A DNA stretch of 64,000 bases, taken from assembly GCF_047246645.1 (NCBI RefSeq), contig NZ_JBFOKR010000002.1, positions 248,001 to 312,000 on the forward strand, in the 5' to 3' direction. This DNA is from Ferdinandcohnia sp047246645. Its GTDB lineage: Bacteria; Bacillota; Bacilli; Bacillales; Bacillaceae_L. Below the pieces are notes generated by a model. It had not been told where the DNA came from. It did no database searches and was given only the letters and a program-made list of their open reading frames with translations. The position numbers and the translations under genes are program-made. Numbering within the stretch: the first letter of the stretch is position 1; each line of letters starts with the position of its first letter. Below, piece by piece: positions 1-8,857 of this stretch.

Positions 1-455
1 TTAACCGTTAACGCAACACTTGGTCTATTATATTTGTCAAAGGATTGGCTAGCACCGTTTTGTGCTAACTGTGAACCGTCAAGTAGGACTTCATCATTCA
101 CATCACGGAAAGTGAGTTTAGCTTGTGTTGATAGAATTTCACGAACCTTTTGTTGATCATCAACTCCCGCTAATTGGACACGGATACGGTCCTTTCCTTC
201 AATCTGAATATTGGGTTCACTTACGCCTAGGACATTAACACGATTATTTAATGCATCAACCGTACTAACTAATGCTTCTCTATCGATAACATCACCTTTT
301 TTAGCAGGCTTCACTTCATATAAAATTTCGAATCCACCTTGTAGGTCAAGTCCTAGCTTAATGTTTTTTGCTGTATCCAAACCAGTAGCTCCAATTAAAC
401 TTCCAAATAAGAGTACTAGTAAGAAAAACGCAACGATGCGGCCTCTTTTTACCAT
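1..455 (-). CDS. secDF: SecDF protein-export membrane protein (N-terminal part, cut by window edge)
   Basis: Accessory subunit of the Sec translocon that uses the proton motive force to help pull exported proteins across the membrane. Only the first ~151 residues are in the window; the frame runs open through base 1. An N-terminal membrane helix (residues ~5-25) is followed by the conserved stretch KLGLDLQGG and the start of the P1 periplasmic-type domain (NRVNVLGVSEPNI, RIRVQLAGV). The ATG at 453-455 (complement) follows AGGAGG at good spacing. Bacilli usually have a fused SecD-SecF; whether it is fused here cannot be seen. Confidence 0.93.
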   Translation of the reverse strand, partial: MVKRGRIVAFFLLVLLFGSLIGATGLDTAKNIKLGLDLQGGFEILYEVKPAKKGDVIDREALVSTVDALNNRVNVLGVSEPNIQIEGKDRIRVQLAGVDDQQKVREILSTQAKLTFRDVNDEVLLDGSQLAQNGASQSFDKYNRPSVALTV

Positions 456-770
456 TTTACTGTAAATCCTCCTTTTTCTAGCTGAAAAATAAGAAAAGCA
501 CAAGGCGCCCGCCTATCTGCTTATGACTTCAAGCTGATGACGCCTGGAGCTAGACATTGAAAACCAATGAGATGTGTAAGCTACGTCGAATTAGTAGTGC
601 TTCTTCTGAAGCTTACAAACATAGTTTTTACAAAAAGAATATGTAACGAACTATCTTGTCCTCAACTCTCACTACACAATTATGAAACAATGCCTTTTTC
701 ATGTCAATTGGATAAAAAAGTACAATATTGTTTCTACTAATCTTATTTAAGTTGCTAACAATAAATTTGT
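456..770. other. Intergenic region comN-secDF with REP-like element
   Basis: No gene is seen in this 315-base stretch. It holds the secDF ribosome binding site at its left edge and a GC-richer REP-like element at about 491-556. The rest is AT-rich with no convincing promoter or terminator. Confidence 0.5.
491..556. repeat. REP-like dispersed repeat element
   Basis: A 66-base GC-richer block in AT-rich DNA begins GAAAAGCACAAGGCGCCCGC and ends GACGCCTGGAGCTAGACA. From memory, this combination (a GAAAAGCAC..GGCGC.. end and a TGTCTAGCTCC end on the other strand) resembles a short form of an intergenic element seen repeatedly in Bacillus genomes. No second copy was found in this window, so its repeat status rests on recollection. 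Confidence 0.45.
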
Positions 771-1073
771 TTATAAAAGCTTCTCTAATACGTCTTTGCC
801 TTCTCCTTCAAACCAGCTTGGAGACTTAAAAGCTTCTACAGTTGCATAATTCATATAGTCGCCTACCTTAACATTCATGATATCACTAACAATCTCATGT
901 AATTGTTTTTCCTCAGTAGCACGCTTCCAAACTTTTCGAGTAAGGAATTCCCAAAGGTCGTTTTCATTTACCTTGTCATATCCATATAACTCAAACTCCT
1001 CTACCTTACTAAGTAAAGCAGGGAAAACGTTCTCCCGAAAGCCATCATATAAATGCGTTTCTTTCTGTGTCAC
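771..1073 (-). CDS. comN: Post-transcriptional regulator ComN (YrzD family)
   Basis: Small (100 aa) soluble, charged protein of the ComN family. In B. subtilis ComN acts on the comE mRNA 5' region and binds DivIVA. The sequence has the family features: DGFRENVFPALLSKVEEFELYGY near the N-terminus in two overlapping helical segments, VKVGDYMNYATVEAF near residue 70 and a closing SPSWF. The start is GTG at 1073, preceded by AGGAGAG seven bases upstream. It sits between secDF and spoVB as in B. subtilis, which supports the identification. Function is inferred from the family. Confidence 0.85.
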   Translation of the reverse strand: MTQKETHLYDGFRENVFPALLSKVEEFELYGYDKVNENDLWEFLTRKVWKRATEEKQLHEIVSDIMNVKVGDYMNYATVEAFKSPSWFEGEGKDVLEKLL

Positions 1074-1192
1074 TTGTCATCTCTCCTATTTAATCAAATA
1101 TATCTATAGAATACTTGTCATGCTTGGACACCTATCATGCATATAGTTAATTGTAAATGATATCACCTTTTTTGAGAAGGTAGGGAAACGAA

Positions 1193-2755
1193 TTGTCAAA
1201 GCAAACATTCCTTAAAGGAACATTAATTTTAATTATTGCAGGACTTATTACCAGGATTTTAGGGTTTATTAATAGAATCGTTGTTGCTCGATTAATTGGA
1301 GAAGAAGGCGTAGGCTTATACATGATGGCCATCCCTACGTTCGTTTTAACCATCACGTTAACACAAATGGGATTACCTGTCGCAATCTCAAAACTAGTTG
1401 CAGAAGCAGAGGCCCAGGGTGATATTAGGAAGATAAAGAAAATATTAGTTGTCTCCCTGTCTATTACAGGAACGTTGAGTATCATCTTTACACCTATGAT
1501 GATTTTCTTAGCACCAATGTTGTCTGAAACCCTACTCACAGATGCAAGAACTTATTATCCTTTATTAGCTATATCTCCAATTGTTCCAATTGTTGCAATA
1601 TCATCCGTACTACGCGGTTATTTCCAAGGTAGACAAAACATGAAGCCACCTGCCTATTCACAGGTAATCGAGCAGGTTGTAAGAATTACATTGGTTTATG
1701 TTTTTACAAAAACATTTCTACCATACGGAATTGAGTATGCAGCTGCAGGAGCTATGTTATCAGCAGTTGTTGGTGAATTAATGTCTCTCTTTTACTTATT
1801 CTTCATGTTTAAAATGAAAAAACGAATTCGTATTAGAAAGGACTTCTTTGCTTCTGCTAAAAATGGAAAACAAACCTTTCAAGACCTTACAAGAATCGCT
1901 GTACCAACACTAGGCAGCCGTTTAATTGGATCTGTTTCCTGGTTCTTTGAACCTATCGTTGTTGCACAGAGCTTAGCAATAGCAGGGGTTGTGACACATA
2001 TTGCAACAAGGCAGTACGGAGAGCTAACAGGATTCGCATTACCACTTTTAATGCTTCCTTCTTTTATTACCTATTCGCTATCAACCGCATTAGTTCCTGC
2101 AATAAGTGAAGCAGCAGCTAAAAAACAGTCTTTACTAATCGAATATCGCTTAAAACAAGCATTACGATTATCCTTAGTGTCAGGCGGTTTAGCCATCGTA
2201 GTTTTATATGTTTTTGCCTCTCCAGTCATGGAGCTAATGTATGGTAATAGTAATTCTGCAATTTATGTAAAAGTAATGGCACCATTTTTTATCTTTTATT
2301 ATTTCCAAGGACCACTTCAAGCTACGCTACAAGCTCTCGATTTAGCAAAGGCAGCCATGATAAACAGCTTGATTGGCAATGTAATTAAAACAGGAGCAAT
2401 TTTTGTACTAGCAACTAGACCTTCTCTTGGTATTATGGGTGCAGCACTTGCGATTGTAATTGGAATGATGCTTGTTACACTCCTGCATTTTTCTACAATC
2501 GTTAAAGCAATTTCATATAGTTTTTATGTAAAAGATTATATAAAAAGCTTTGCAACCATGCTTGTCTCCGGAATTAGTGGACATTACTTTTATATGAACC
2601 TTTTAACAGACTCTACACTTCTTATTAGAACCCTTGCTGCAATAGGTATAACTTCTATCATTTACTTTATATTATTGCTGCTATTTAAGCTGTTAACAAA
2701 AGAAGAAGTAAGAAGAGTACCTTTTATTGGTGGAGCACTTGCTAAATTATTGTAA
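1193..2755 (+). CDS. spoVB: Stage V sporulation protein B, MOP-family flippase
   Basis: Polytopic membrane protein (520 aa, about 14 helices) of the polysaccharide/lipid-II flippase branch of the MOP superfamily. In B. subtilis it is needed for spore cortex synthesis. Near-identity to the remembered SpoVB sequence is seen across the length, for example IGEEGVGLYMMA near residue 38, SSVLRGYFQG near residue 140, YGIEYAAAGAMLS, SWFFEPIVVAQSLAIAGV and YFQGPLQATLQAL. The start is TTG at 1193 giving MSKQTFLKG, behind a GGTAGGG-type ribosome binding site. It is convergent with yrbG, with a shared terminator between them. Confidence 0.95.
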   Translation: MSKQTFLKGTLILIIAGLITRILGFINRIVVARLIGEEGVGLYMMAIPTFVLTITLTQMGLPVAISKLVAEAEAQGDIRKIKKILVVSLSITGTLSIIFTPMMIFLAPMLSETLLTDARTYYPLLAISPIVPIVAISSVLRGYFQGRQNMKPPAYSQVIEQVVRITLVYVFTKTFLPYGIEYAAAGAMLSAVVGELMSLFYLFFMFKMKKRIRIRKDFFASAKNGKQTFQDLTRIAVPTLGSRLIGSVSWFFEPIVVAQSLAIAGVVTHIATRQYGELTGFALPLLMLPSFITYSLSTALVPAISEAAAKKQSLLIEYRLKQALRLSLVSGGLAIVVLYVFASPVMELMYGNSNSAIYVKVMAPFFIFYYFQGPLQATLQALDLAKAAMINSLIGNVIKTGAIFVLATRPSLGIMGAALAIVIGMMLVTLLHFSTIVKAISYSFYVKDYIKSFATMLVSGISGHYFYMNLLTDSTLLIRTLAAIGITSIIYFILLLLFKLLTKEEVRRVPFIGGALAKLL

Positions 2756-2756
2756 C

Positions 2757-2786
2757 TAAAAAGGTAACCAATCGGTTACCTTTTTT
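2757..2786. terminator. Bidirectional terminator spoVB/yrbG
   Basis: The inverted repeat AAAGGTAACC-AATC-GGTTACCTTT is flanked by an A-run on one side and a T-run on the other, so it can end transcription from both convergent genes. It overlaps the last codons of yrbG. Confidence 0.85.
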
Positions 2787-3441
2787 CGTCTTTCATATCA
2801 ATATGGAATGTGCCATTATGATAAGCACAGTATGAAATGTTCTTGATATCCTTATGTCCAAGTTTTCGAAGTTCTTGCCGCAACCAAAAATGAGACTTAT
2901 TCATTTGAACGAGATGCGATTCTTGGATAGTTCCGTCTAAAATTAGAGGTAAATCTAGGGAAAATTCCTCATGGTCCGTTGGCTTTTTCTTGTCTTTTTT
3001 TAATACCGATAATTCACCTGAAGACTCTAGAATTGCGAATTCAACGTCTCCTACATTTCTTATATCTTTTTCCCGTAATTGCATAAGAAGATCATCAAAA
3101 TTATATCGTTGCTGTCGCATGGCATGCTCGTCTATTTTCCCCTTATTAATAATGACTGTAGGCTTTCCGTCTACAATTTCACGAAACCTCTTACTTTTTA
3201 ATGAAATGATTGCTAATAGAAATTGAATAAGCATTAAGAGTGCCATAGGAAAGATAGAATGAAAAATAGGATCTTTTGTATCTTCAATCGCCACAACAGC
3301 CATCTCGGCAATCATCATAAATACTACTAAATCTAGAAGGCTAAGTTCGCCAATTTCTCGCTTACCCATCATGCGGAAAATGATCAATATAAGCACATAA
3401 AGTAAAATCGTTCTTCCAAATATGACGAGGTATTCTTCCAA
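2776..3441 (-). CDS. yrbG: YrbG-like DUF421 membrane protein
   Basis: Membrane protein of the DUF421 (YetF/YrbG/YdfR) family with unknown biochemical role, often linked to spore membrane proteins. Three membrane helices occupy about the first 90 residues, including the signature FRMMGKREIGELSLLDLVVF. A cytosolic domain follows, with GKPTVIINKGKI, RQQRYNFDDLLMQLREK and VEFAILESSGELSVLKK. The reading frame is open to an ATG at 3537, but a TTG at 3441 has a better Shine-Dalgarno (GTGGAAGGGG, 8 bases upstream) and gives 221 aa, close to the 218 aa of the B. subtilis protein. That start is used here. Confidence 0.85.
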   Translation of the reverse strand: MEEYLVIFGRTILLYVLILIIFRMMGKREIGELSLLDLVVFMMIAEMAVVAIEDTKDPIFHSIFPMALLMLIQFLLAIISLKSKRFREIVDGKPTVIINKGKIDEHAMRQQRYNFDDLLMQLREKDIRNVGDVEFAILESSGELSVLKKDKKKPTDHEEFSLDLPLILDGTIQESHLVQMNKSHFWLRQELRKLGHKDIKNISYCAYHNGTFHIDMKDEKR

Positions 3442-3644
3442 GATGACAGCCCCTTCCACTGAAGTGATATTCGAAAGACAGTGTTCCCTTGTAGTTTGTA
3501 CAGTTTCTTGAAAAACATAATTGAAAGGATTTTCCATGCTTAACTAGATTTAGATTCTAAAAAGAAGTGGACATGAATATGCTCGTACTAAGGGTAATAA
3601 CTGTCCATCTTTGGATGAAAATCATATTCTAGGGAGGCAAGGCC

Positions 3645-4028
3645 ATGAGAAAAATGGGGATAGCAATGGTATATGGTGTAATTGCAATTTTTACGATTGT
3701 GATTGTGTCTAGTTTATTACTTTCACTGTTGCTTAGATTTACATCTGTACAAGAATCTTCTCTAACATGGGTCATTTTAGGGGTATCATTTATTGCATTA
3801 TTTGCTGGTGGATTTGTATCTGGTGGAAAAGGCAAGGAACGAGGCTGGTTAATTGGTGGAGGTACAGGTGTACTGTATTCAATCATTGTATTTCTTGTTC
3901 AATTCCTTGGCTATGATGCCACTTTCTCGACTGAGCAACTTATGTATCATGTAGGGTTTTTAGCTGCAGCTGTTATCGGAGGCATTTTCGGGGTAAATAT
4001 GACTACCCCTTCGAGAAGAGAAGCATAA
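3645..4028 (+). CDS. yrzE: YrzE-like TIGR04086 family membrane protein
   Basis: A 127-residue hydrophobic protein with four predicted membrane helices (about residues 8-30, 42-60, 68-90 and 100-120). It contains VSGGKGKERGWLIGGGTGVLYS in its central loop, typical of the TIGR04086 family (YrzE in B. subtilis). Its function is unknown. The ATG has GGGAGG seven bases upstream. The position between yrbG and yajC is conserved in Bacillus. The gene is convergent with yajC and shares a bidirectional terminator with it. Confidence 0.82.
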   Translation: MRKMGIAMVYGVIAIFTIVIVSSLLLSLLLRFTSVQESSLTWVILGVSFIALFAGGFVSGGKGKERGWLIGGGTGVLYSIIVFLVQFLGYDATFSTEQLMYHVGFLAAAVIGGIFGVNMTTPSRREA

Positions 4029-4030
4029 AT

Positions 4031-4063
4031 GAAAAAAGAGCGTTGAAAAACGCTCTTTTTTTT
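4031..4063. terminator. Bidirectional terminator yrzE/yajC
   Basis: The hairpin AAAGAGCGTT-GAAA-AACGCTCTTT has A- and T-runs on its two sides and lies between the convergent stops of yrzE and yajC. Confidence 0.88.
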
Positions 4064-4069
4064 GTCTAA

Positions 4070-4330
4070 TTAGTCTTTAATTACATCACGAACTGCTTGC
4101 TTATCATATGTAAGATTAGCATTACCAGATTTGATTACTACCTTGTTCTCATCGATAGAATCGATAATACCATGTAGGCCACCAACTGTGACTACCTTAT
4201 CACCTTTTGCAAGATTAGATTGCATTTGTACAGTAGCTTTTTGACGCTTTTGCTGAGGACGAATCAACAAGAAATAAAAAATAGCAAACATTAAGATTAA
4301 AGGTCCAACTGTCCCTAAAATACCTTCCAT
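4070..4330 (-). CDS. yajC: Preprotein translocase subunit YajC
   Basis: Small (86 aa) Sec-associated membrane protein. One N-terminal membrane helix (residues ~5-22) ends in the signature FYFLLIRPQQKRQK. A compact basic and beta-rich domain follows, with GDKVVTVGGLHGIIDSID near residues 44-61. The ATG follows GGGGTGA. It lies directly downstream of tgt, as in most bacteria, and probably shares that transcript. In other bacteria YajC associates with SecDF, which is encoded nearby. Confidence 0.95.
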   Translation of the reverse strand: MEGILGTVGPLILMFAIFYFLLIRPQQKRQKATVQMQSNLAKGDKVVTVGGLHGIIDSIDENKVVIKSGNANLTYDKQAVRDVIKD

Positions 4331-4381
4331 TTATTTCACCCCTTTCCTGAGTTTATCTCCATACGGAATTGATTTGCATTT

Positions 4382-5521
4382 TTAGAAGTTTTTCGCGTTC
4401 GGTTTATTAAAACCATACCGCTCAAAAAATTCTTCACGGAAGTCCCCAAGACGATCCTCTGAAATCGCTTTTCGGACTTGCTCCATTAATTTTAACAGAA
4501 AATAGAGATTATGATAAGTAGTAAGTCTTATTCCGAACGTTTCACCTGTTTTTATTAAGTGTCTAATATAAGCACGACTATAATTTTTACATGTATAGCA
4601 ATCACAATTGACATCTAGTGGACGGAAATCTCGCGCAAACTCTTGATTTTTCACGACTAAACGCCCTTCACTTGTCATGAGTGTACCATTACGAGCAATT
4701 CTAGTAGGTAACACACAATCAAACATATCGATCCCACGGATTGCTCCGTCTATAAGTGAATCTGGAGAACCTACTCCCATTAAATATCTTGGTTTATTCG
4801 TAGGAAGTAATGGAGTAGTAAATTCTAGTACTCTGTTCATCACATCTTTTGGTTCCCCAACTGATAGTCCACCTACTGCATAACCTGGGAAATCCAATGA
4901 AACTAAATCTCTTGCACTTTGTTTTCGAAGCTCCTCATATTCTCCACCTTGCACAATTCCAAATAACCCCTGGTCCTGTGGACGGCTATGAGCTGTTAAA
5001 CATCTTTCAGCCCAACGGCTTGTACGTTCAACCGACTTCTTCATATATTCAAATTCTGCTGGATAAGGAGGGCACTCATCAAATGCCATCATTATATCTG
5101 AGCCGAGTGCGTTTTGAATTTCCATTGCTTTTTCTGGTGATAAAAAGAGCTTATCTCCATTTAGATGGTTTCGGAAATGAACTCCCTCTTCTTTAATCTC
5201 ACGAAACTCACTTAAACTAAAAACTTGGAAACCGCCTGAATCCGTTAAGATTGCACGGTCCCAGTTCATAAATTTATGTAAGCCACCAACTTCTCTGATT
5301 ATTTCATGTCCCGGACGAAGCCATAAATGATATGTGTTGCTTAGGATAATACCCGCTCCCATTTCTTTTAAATCCTCAGGAGACATTGTCTTAACAGTTG
5401 CCAATGTACCTACAGGCATAAAAGCAGGGGTATCAAACGAGCCATGCGGTGTATGCACTTTTCCAAGTCTTGCACCTGTTTGTTTACAGGTTTTAATATG
5501 TTCATATCTAATCGCTGTCAC
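4382..5521 (-). CDS. tgt: tRNA-guanine transglycosylase
   Basis: Exchanges guanine-34 for preQ1 in tRNAs with GUN anticodons (queuosine pathway). Family landmarks are present: the nucleophile region DSGGFQVFSL, the substrate pocket segment MAFDECPPYPAE, GGLSVGEP, and the C-terminal zinc site CDCYTCKNY with a later His (YIRHLI). The frame is open to 5602, but the GTG at 5521 follows AAAGGAG by eight bases and aligns with the N-terminus of known Tgt (TAIRYEHIKTCKQTGARLG). It is therefore the preferred start (379 aa against 381 in B. subtilis). It lies upstream of yajC and downstream of queA, so two consecutive pathway steps are adjacent. Confidence 0.96.
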   Translation of the reverse strand: MTAIRYEHIKTCKQTGARLGKVHTPHGSFDTPAFMPVGTLATVKTMSPEDLKEMGAGIILSNTYHLWLRPGHEIIREVGGLHKFMNWDRAILTDSGGFQVFSLSEFREIKEEGVHFRNHLNGDKLFLSPEKAMEIQNALGSDIMMAFDECPPYPAEFEYMKKSVERTSRWAERCLTAHSRPQDQGLFGIVQGGEYEELRKQSARDLVSLDFPGYAVGGLSVGEPKDVMNRVLEFTTPLLPTNKPRYLMGVGSPDSLIDGAIRGIDMFDCVLPTRIARNGTLMTSEGRLVVKNQEFARDFRPLDVNCDCYTCKNYSRAYIRHLIKTGETFGIRLTTYHNLYFLLKLMEQVRKAISEDRLGDFREEFFERYGFNKPNAKNF

Positions 5522-5894
5522 TTGTCTAACTCCTTTTTGTTTGGATGTGGTTAAATCCAACTTTCTTAAATTCAAGTTTTTTTTCTTATAGATTATTGCC
5601 AACTGCTATTACTTTGGGTGTATATTACAAAGTTGGTGCTTTACGCTCCTGGCACTCGCTTTCCGCGGGCGGACCGTGAGCTTCCTCGTCGCAAGCTCCT
5701 GCGGGGTCTCACTTGACTTGCACAGGATGTGCTGACATCTACGTTCGCCACGGGACGTGGCGGCTTTTAGTAGACGGTCATATGACTTTCCCGCAGGAGT
5801 CTCGTGCCATGCACTCCAATCACCCTCAGTTAAACTTCTAGCTTAGGCGTAAAAGTAACAAGGCTAGAAAAAAAGCCTGCCCTTTATACAACCC
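5522..5894. other. Intergenic region queA-tgt holding a dispersed hairpin element
   Basis: No gene is seen in this 373-base stretch. It is dominated by the GC-rich element at 5645-5826. A short imperfect hairpin near 5860-5880 just past the queA stop may act as a terminator, but it is weak. Confidence 0.6.
5645..5826. repeat. Dispersed GC-rich hairpin repeat, copy A
   Basis: The first 68 bases (GCTCCTGGCACTCGCTTTCC onward) match copy B at 30954-31073 with only three differences, and the last ~35 bases (CCCGCAGGAGTCTC..CCATGC.CTCCAATCACCCT) also match. The arms CTCCTGCGGG (5696-5705) and CCCGCAGGAG (5790-5799) are perfect inverted repeats. Copy A carries about 63 extra bases in the loop, including its own hairpin CGCCACG-GGA-CGTGGCG (5746-5762). 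I see no reading frame with coding character. Such elements recur in intergenic DNA of several Bacillus species. Confidence 0.85.
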
Positions 5895-6923
5895 TTAGAT
5901 AATCAGCATTGCATCTCCAAAACTGAAGAAACGATATCGTTCCTTGACTGCTTGTTCATAGGCGTTTAATACATTCTCTCGACCAGCTAGCGCACTAACC
6001 AGCATTATAAGAGTTGACTTTGGTAAGTGAAAGTTTGTGATGAGACCATCAATTGCCCCGTAATCATAGCCGGGATAAATAAAAATATTGGTCCAACCGC
6101 TTGACTCGGCAAACTTACCATTATTATTTTTCACTATCGTTTCTAGCGTACGTGTTGAGGTGGTTCCAACAGAAATGATTTTCCCCCCATTTTCTTTTAC
6201 CTCATTTAACAAACGAGCCGTTCCCTCTGTCATCATATAAAACTCAGAATGCATTTCATGCTCATCAATTGTATCGGCACTTACCGGTCGGAAGGTTCCT
6301 AAGCCTACATGCAATGTTATGAATGCTACATGAACACCCTTGTCCCTTATTTCTTGCAGAAGTTCTTCAGTAAAATGCAATCCCGCTGTAGGGGCAGCCG
6401 CTGACCCACGGTGTTTTGCATATACTGTTTGATATCGGTCTTGGTCATCCAATTGTTCTCTAATATAAGGGGGTAATGGCATTTCACCTAAGGCATCTAG
6501 GATTTCATAGAAGATACCTTCATATTGAAATTCTAAATATCTTCCGCCATGGTCACCTAAGCTTGTACAAACTGCCTTGAGACGACCGTCTCCAAAACTT
6601 AAGACAGTACCTTCCTTTACGCGCTTAGCTGGCTTAACAAGGGTTTCCCATGTATCTTCTTTTTCATTTTTCAAAAGTAATACTTCAACCTTCGCACCAG
6701 TGTCTTCCTTTACTCCATAGAGACGGGCTGGTAATACGCGAGTATCATTCAAGACTAAGCAATCACCTTCATTAAGATAATTAAGGACAGATCGAAAATG
6801 AGTATGTGTAATGTTTCCAGTTTCCTTTTCGAGTACCATAAGTCTTGAAGCTTCCCGGTCTTCAAGAGGAGTTTGTGCGATTAGCTCCTCTGGTAAATAA
6901 AAATCAAATAAATCAACTTTCAT
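5895..6923 (-). CDS. queA: S-adenosylmethionine:tRNA ribosyltransferase-isomerase
   Basis: Transfers and isomerises the ribosyl group of SAM onto preQ1-modified tRNA to give epoxyqueuosine. Hallmarks are FYLPEELIAQTPLEDREASRL at the N-terminus, DTRVLPARLYG near residue 60, SAAAPTAGLHFTEELL near residue 165, ISVGTTSTRTLE near residue 240 and GLITNFHLPKSTLIMLVSAL near residue 295. The frame has an upstream GTG at 6932, but AGGTG lies six bases before the ATG at 6923. That gives MKVDLFDF, the usual N-terminus (342 aa). It sits in the ruvA-ruvB-DUF2905-queA-tgt-yajC gene run. Confidence 0.97.
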   Translation of the reverse strand: MKVDLFDFYLPEELIAQTPLEDREASRLMVLEKETGNITHTHFRSVLNYLNEGDCLVLNDTRVLPARLYGVKEDTGAKVEVLLLKNEKEDTWETLVKPAKRVKEGTVLSFGDGRLKAVCTSLGDHGGRYLEFQYEGIFYEILDALGEMPLPPYIREQLDDQDRYQTVYAKHRGSAAAPTAGLHFTEELLQEIRDKGVHVAFITLHVGLGTFRPVSADTIDEHEMHSEFYMMTEGTARLLNEVKENGGKIISVGTTSTRTLETIVKNNNGKFAESSGWTNIFIYPGYDYGAIDGLITNFHLPKSTLIMLVSALAGRENVLNAYEQAVKERYRFFSFGDAMLII

Positions 6924-6949
6924 ATCTTTCACCTATTTCTGTAAACTAT

Positions 6950-7141
6950 CTAACGGAATCTACCCATAATATAAAAAATGAATGATAGAACGATGCTAAT
7001 TACAATCGAAGTAACAATCGGAAAATAAAAGGTAGTATTACCCTTTTTTACAACAATATCTCCTGGTAGCTTTCCGATAAATTGCCATACGAATCCGATA
7101 ACTAATAGAATTATCCCCATTATCATTAGCATTTTCCCCAT
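6950..7141 (-). CDS. DUF2905 small membrane protein
   Basis: A 63-residue protein with two membrane helices (residues 4-20 and 42-60) separated by IGKLPGDIVVKKGNTTFYFP, the characteristic motif of the DUF2905 family. Its function is unknown. It lies between ruvB and queA with short gaps on both sides, as in other bacilli, so it is probably co-transcribed with them. Confidence 0.88.
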   Translation of the reverse strand: MGKMLMIMGIILLVIGFVWQFIGKLPGDIVVKKGNTTFYFPIVTSIVISIVLSFIFYIMGRFR

Positions 7142-7149
7142 GTTATAAC

Positions 7150-8151
7150 CTACTCCTTCGGAACTTCCATTTGAAAGTGTCTGTAAACTTGGTCAGTTAC
7201 AACCCTGCCACGAGGTGTACGTTGCAGGAAACCAATTTGCAGAAGATATGGTTCATAAACATCTTCAATAGTGAGTGCTTCTTCACCAATCGTCGCAGCA
7301 ATGGTATCTAATCCTACCGGACCACCTCGAAACTTTTCAATAATTCCTTTAAGTAATTTATGGTCAATATGGTCAAGTCCTAAACGGTCTACTTGTAGTA
7401 ATTCTAAAGCTTCATTTGCAATCTCCTCGGTAATCATGCCATTTCCACGTACCTGTGCAAAATCTCTGACCCGACGAAGTAGACGATTTCCAATACGCGG
7501 AGTTCCTCTAGAGCGTCTTGCAATCTCATTAGCAGCATTTTCATCAATTTCTACATCCAGCAGCTCAGCTGTTCGAATCACAATATTTGATAACTGTTCC
7601 TCATTATAATATTCAAGCCTACTCAAAACCCCAAAGCGGTCTCGGAGTGGTGCTGATAATGAACCTGCCCTTGTCGTTGCACCAACTAATGTAAAAGGAG
7701 GTAAATCAAGACGGACCGACCTTGCCCCTGCGCCTTTCCCAATCACAATATCTAAACAAAAGTCCTCCATTGCAGGATAGAGCACTTCTTCAATAGAGCG
7801 CTGAAGACGGTGAACCTCATCAATAAAAAGAACATCACCAGGTTCTAATGCAGTAAGGATAGCCGCTAAATCTCCCGGTCGCTCAATCGCAGGTCCTGAG
7901 GTTGTCCGAATATTAACTCCCATCTCATTTGCAATAATCGTAGCAAGAGTTGTTTTTCCTAATCCTGGAGGGCCATATAATAGAACATGGTCTAATGTTT
8001 CTTGTCTCATCTTAGCCGCTTCTATAAAAATTGATAAATTCGATTTAACTTTATCCTGCCCAATATATTGGGACAGAGTTTGTGGTCTAAGGCTTTGCTC
8101 AATTGCGGACTCTTCGTAATTAGTAGAACCTGATACGAGCCTATCTTCCAT
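7150..8151 (-). CDS. ruvB: Holliday junction branch-migration helicase RuvB
   Basis: Hexameric AAA+ ATPase that drives branch migration with RuvA. Walker A GPPGLGKT is at residues 60-67 and Walker B with DEVH at 108-114. Sensor 1 (LVGATTRAGSLSAPLRDRFG) and the C-terminal winged-helix segment (EPYLLQIGFLQRTPRGR) are also present. At 333 aa it has the family length. The ATG at 8151 is 13 bases downstream of the ruvA stop, forming a ruvAB operon. Many Bacillus, including this one, lack ruvC in this operon. Confidence 0.98.
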   Translation of the reverse strand: MEDRLVSGSTNYEESAIEQSLRPQTLSQYIGQDKVKSNLSIFIEAAKMRQETLDHVLLYGPPGLGKTTLATIIANEMGVNIRTTSGPAIERPGDLAAILTALEPGDVLFIDEVHRLQRSIEEVLYPAMEDFCLDIVIGKGAGARSVRLDLPPFTLVGATTRAGSLSAPLRDRFGVLSRLEYYNEEQLSNIVIRTAELLDVEIDENAANEIARRSRGTPRIGNRLLRRVRDFAQVRGNGMITEEIANEALELLQVDRLGLDHIDHKLLKGIIEKFRGGPVGLDTIAATIGEEALTIEDVYEPYLLQIGFLQRTPRGRVVTDQVYRHFQMEVPKE

Positions 8152-8164
8152 TCAAGCTACCCCC

Positions 8165-8779
8165 TTACTTTAATAGCTTCTGTAGAGCTCTCTTAATGTA
8201 TTGATCTGTTGATAATGTTTCATTTCGTAATTCAGGTAATACTTTATTAATTTCTCTCTCGGCATACCCTAATACTTTTAATGCTTCTATTGCTTCCTCA
8301 AGCTCCGTATAGCTTGAAGTAGTACTTGTTTCAAATTCATGATCCTCTGAAAATAGATCTGGACTAATGGTTGAAACTAAGTCATTCAGCTTTCCTTTCA
8401 GATCAAGTATCATTTGTCTCGCTGTTTTTTTACCTACTCCAGGGAACTTAACAAGAAACTTCTCATCTTCATTTTCAACCGCACGAACCACTTGTCCAGG
8501 CTCTCCAGCCGCTAAAATAGCTAAACCACCTTTAGGACCAATTCCTGAAACATTTAATAGCTTAACAAATAACGCTTTTTCTTCACGTGTCTTAAAACCG
8601 TATAAAGCTAAAATATCTTCACGAACATATTGGTATGTATATATCGTTACTGTCTTTTCTTTATCCTTTGTAAAAACAAATGGATTAGGTGTAAATATTT
8701 GATATCCAATTCCGTTGTTTTCAATCACAACGTATTCGGGATTTATGTACTCAATTGTACCTTTAATAAATTCAATCAA
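8165..8779 (-). CDS. ruvA: Holliday junction branch-migration protein RuvA
   Basis: Tetrameric DNA-junction-binding partner of RuvB. The OB-fold N-terminal domain (IEFIKGTIEYINPEYVVIENNGIGY) is followed by helix-hairpin-helix motifs (LLNVSGIGPKGGLAIL and LVKFPGVGKKTARQMILDLKGK). The C-terminal domain III (EEAIEALKVLGYAEREINKVL) contacts RuvB. The frame is open to 8839, but a TTG at 8779 follows GAGGAGAG and gives the canonical N-terminus and 204 aa, the normal length. That start is chosen. Confidence 0.96.
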   Translation of the reverse strand: MIEFIKGTIEYINPEYVVIENNGIGYQIFTPNPFVFTKDKEKTVTIYTYQYVREDILALYGFKTREEKALFVKLLNVSGIGPKGGLAILAAGEPGQVVRAVENEDEKFLVKFPGVGKKTARQMILDLKGKLNDLVSTISPDLFSEDHEFETSTTSSYTELEEAIEALKVLGYAEREINKVLPELRNETLSTDQYIKRALQKLLK

Positions 8780-8857
8780 ACGTACTCTCTCCTCTTCTTT
8801 GCTGTACCCCATTTTATCATATCCGAAAAGAAAAGGCATAAAAGAAGACGAGAAAAT

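Noticed and set aside
1147..1539. 130-residue minus-strand frame overlapping the start of spoVB
   Set aside because: It is antisense to spoVB, which has clear family similarity, and shows no recognisable protein features.
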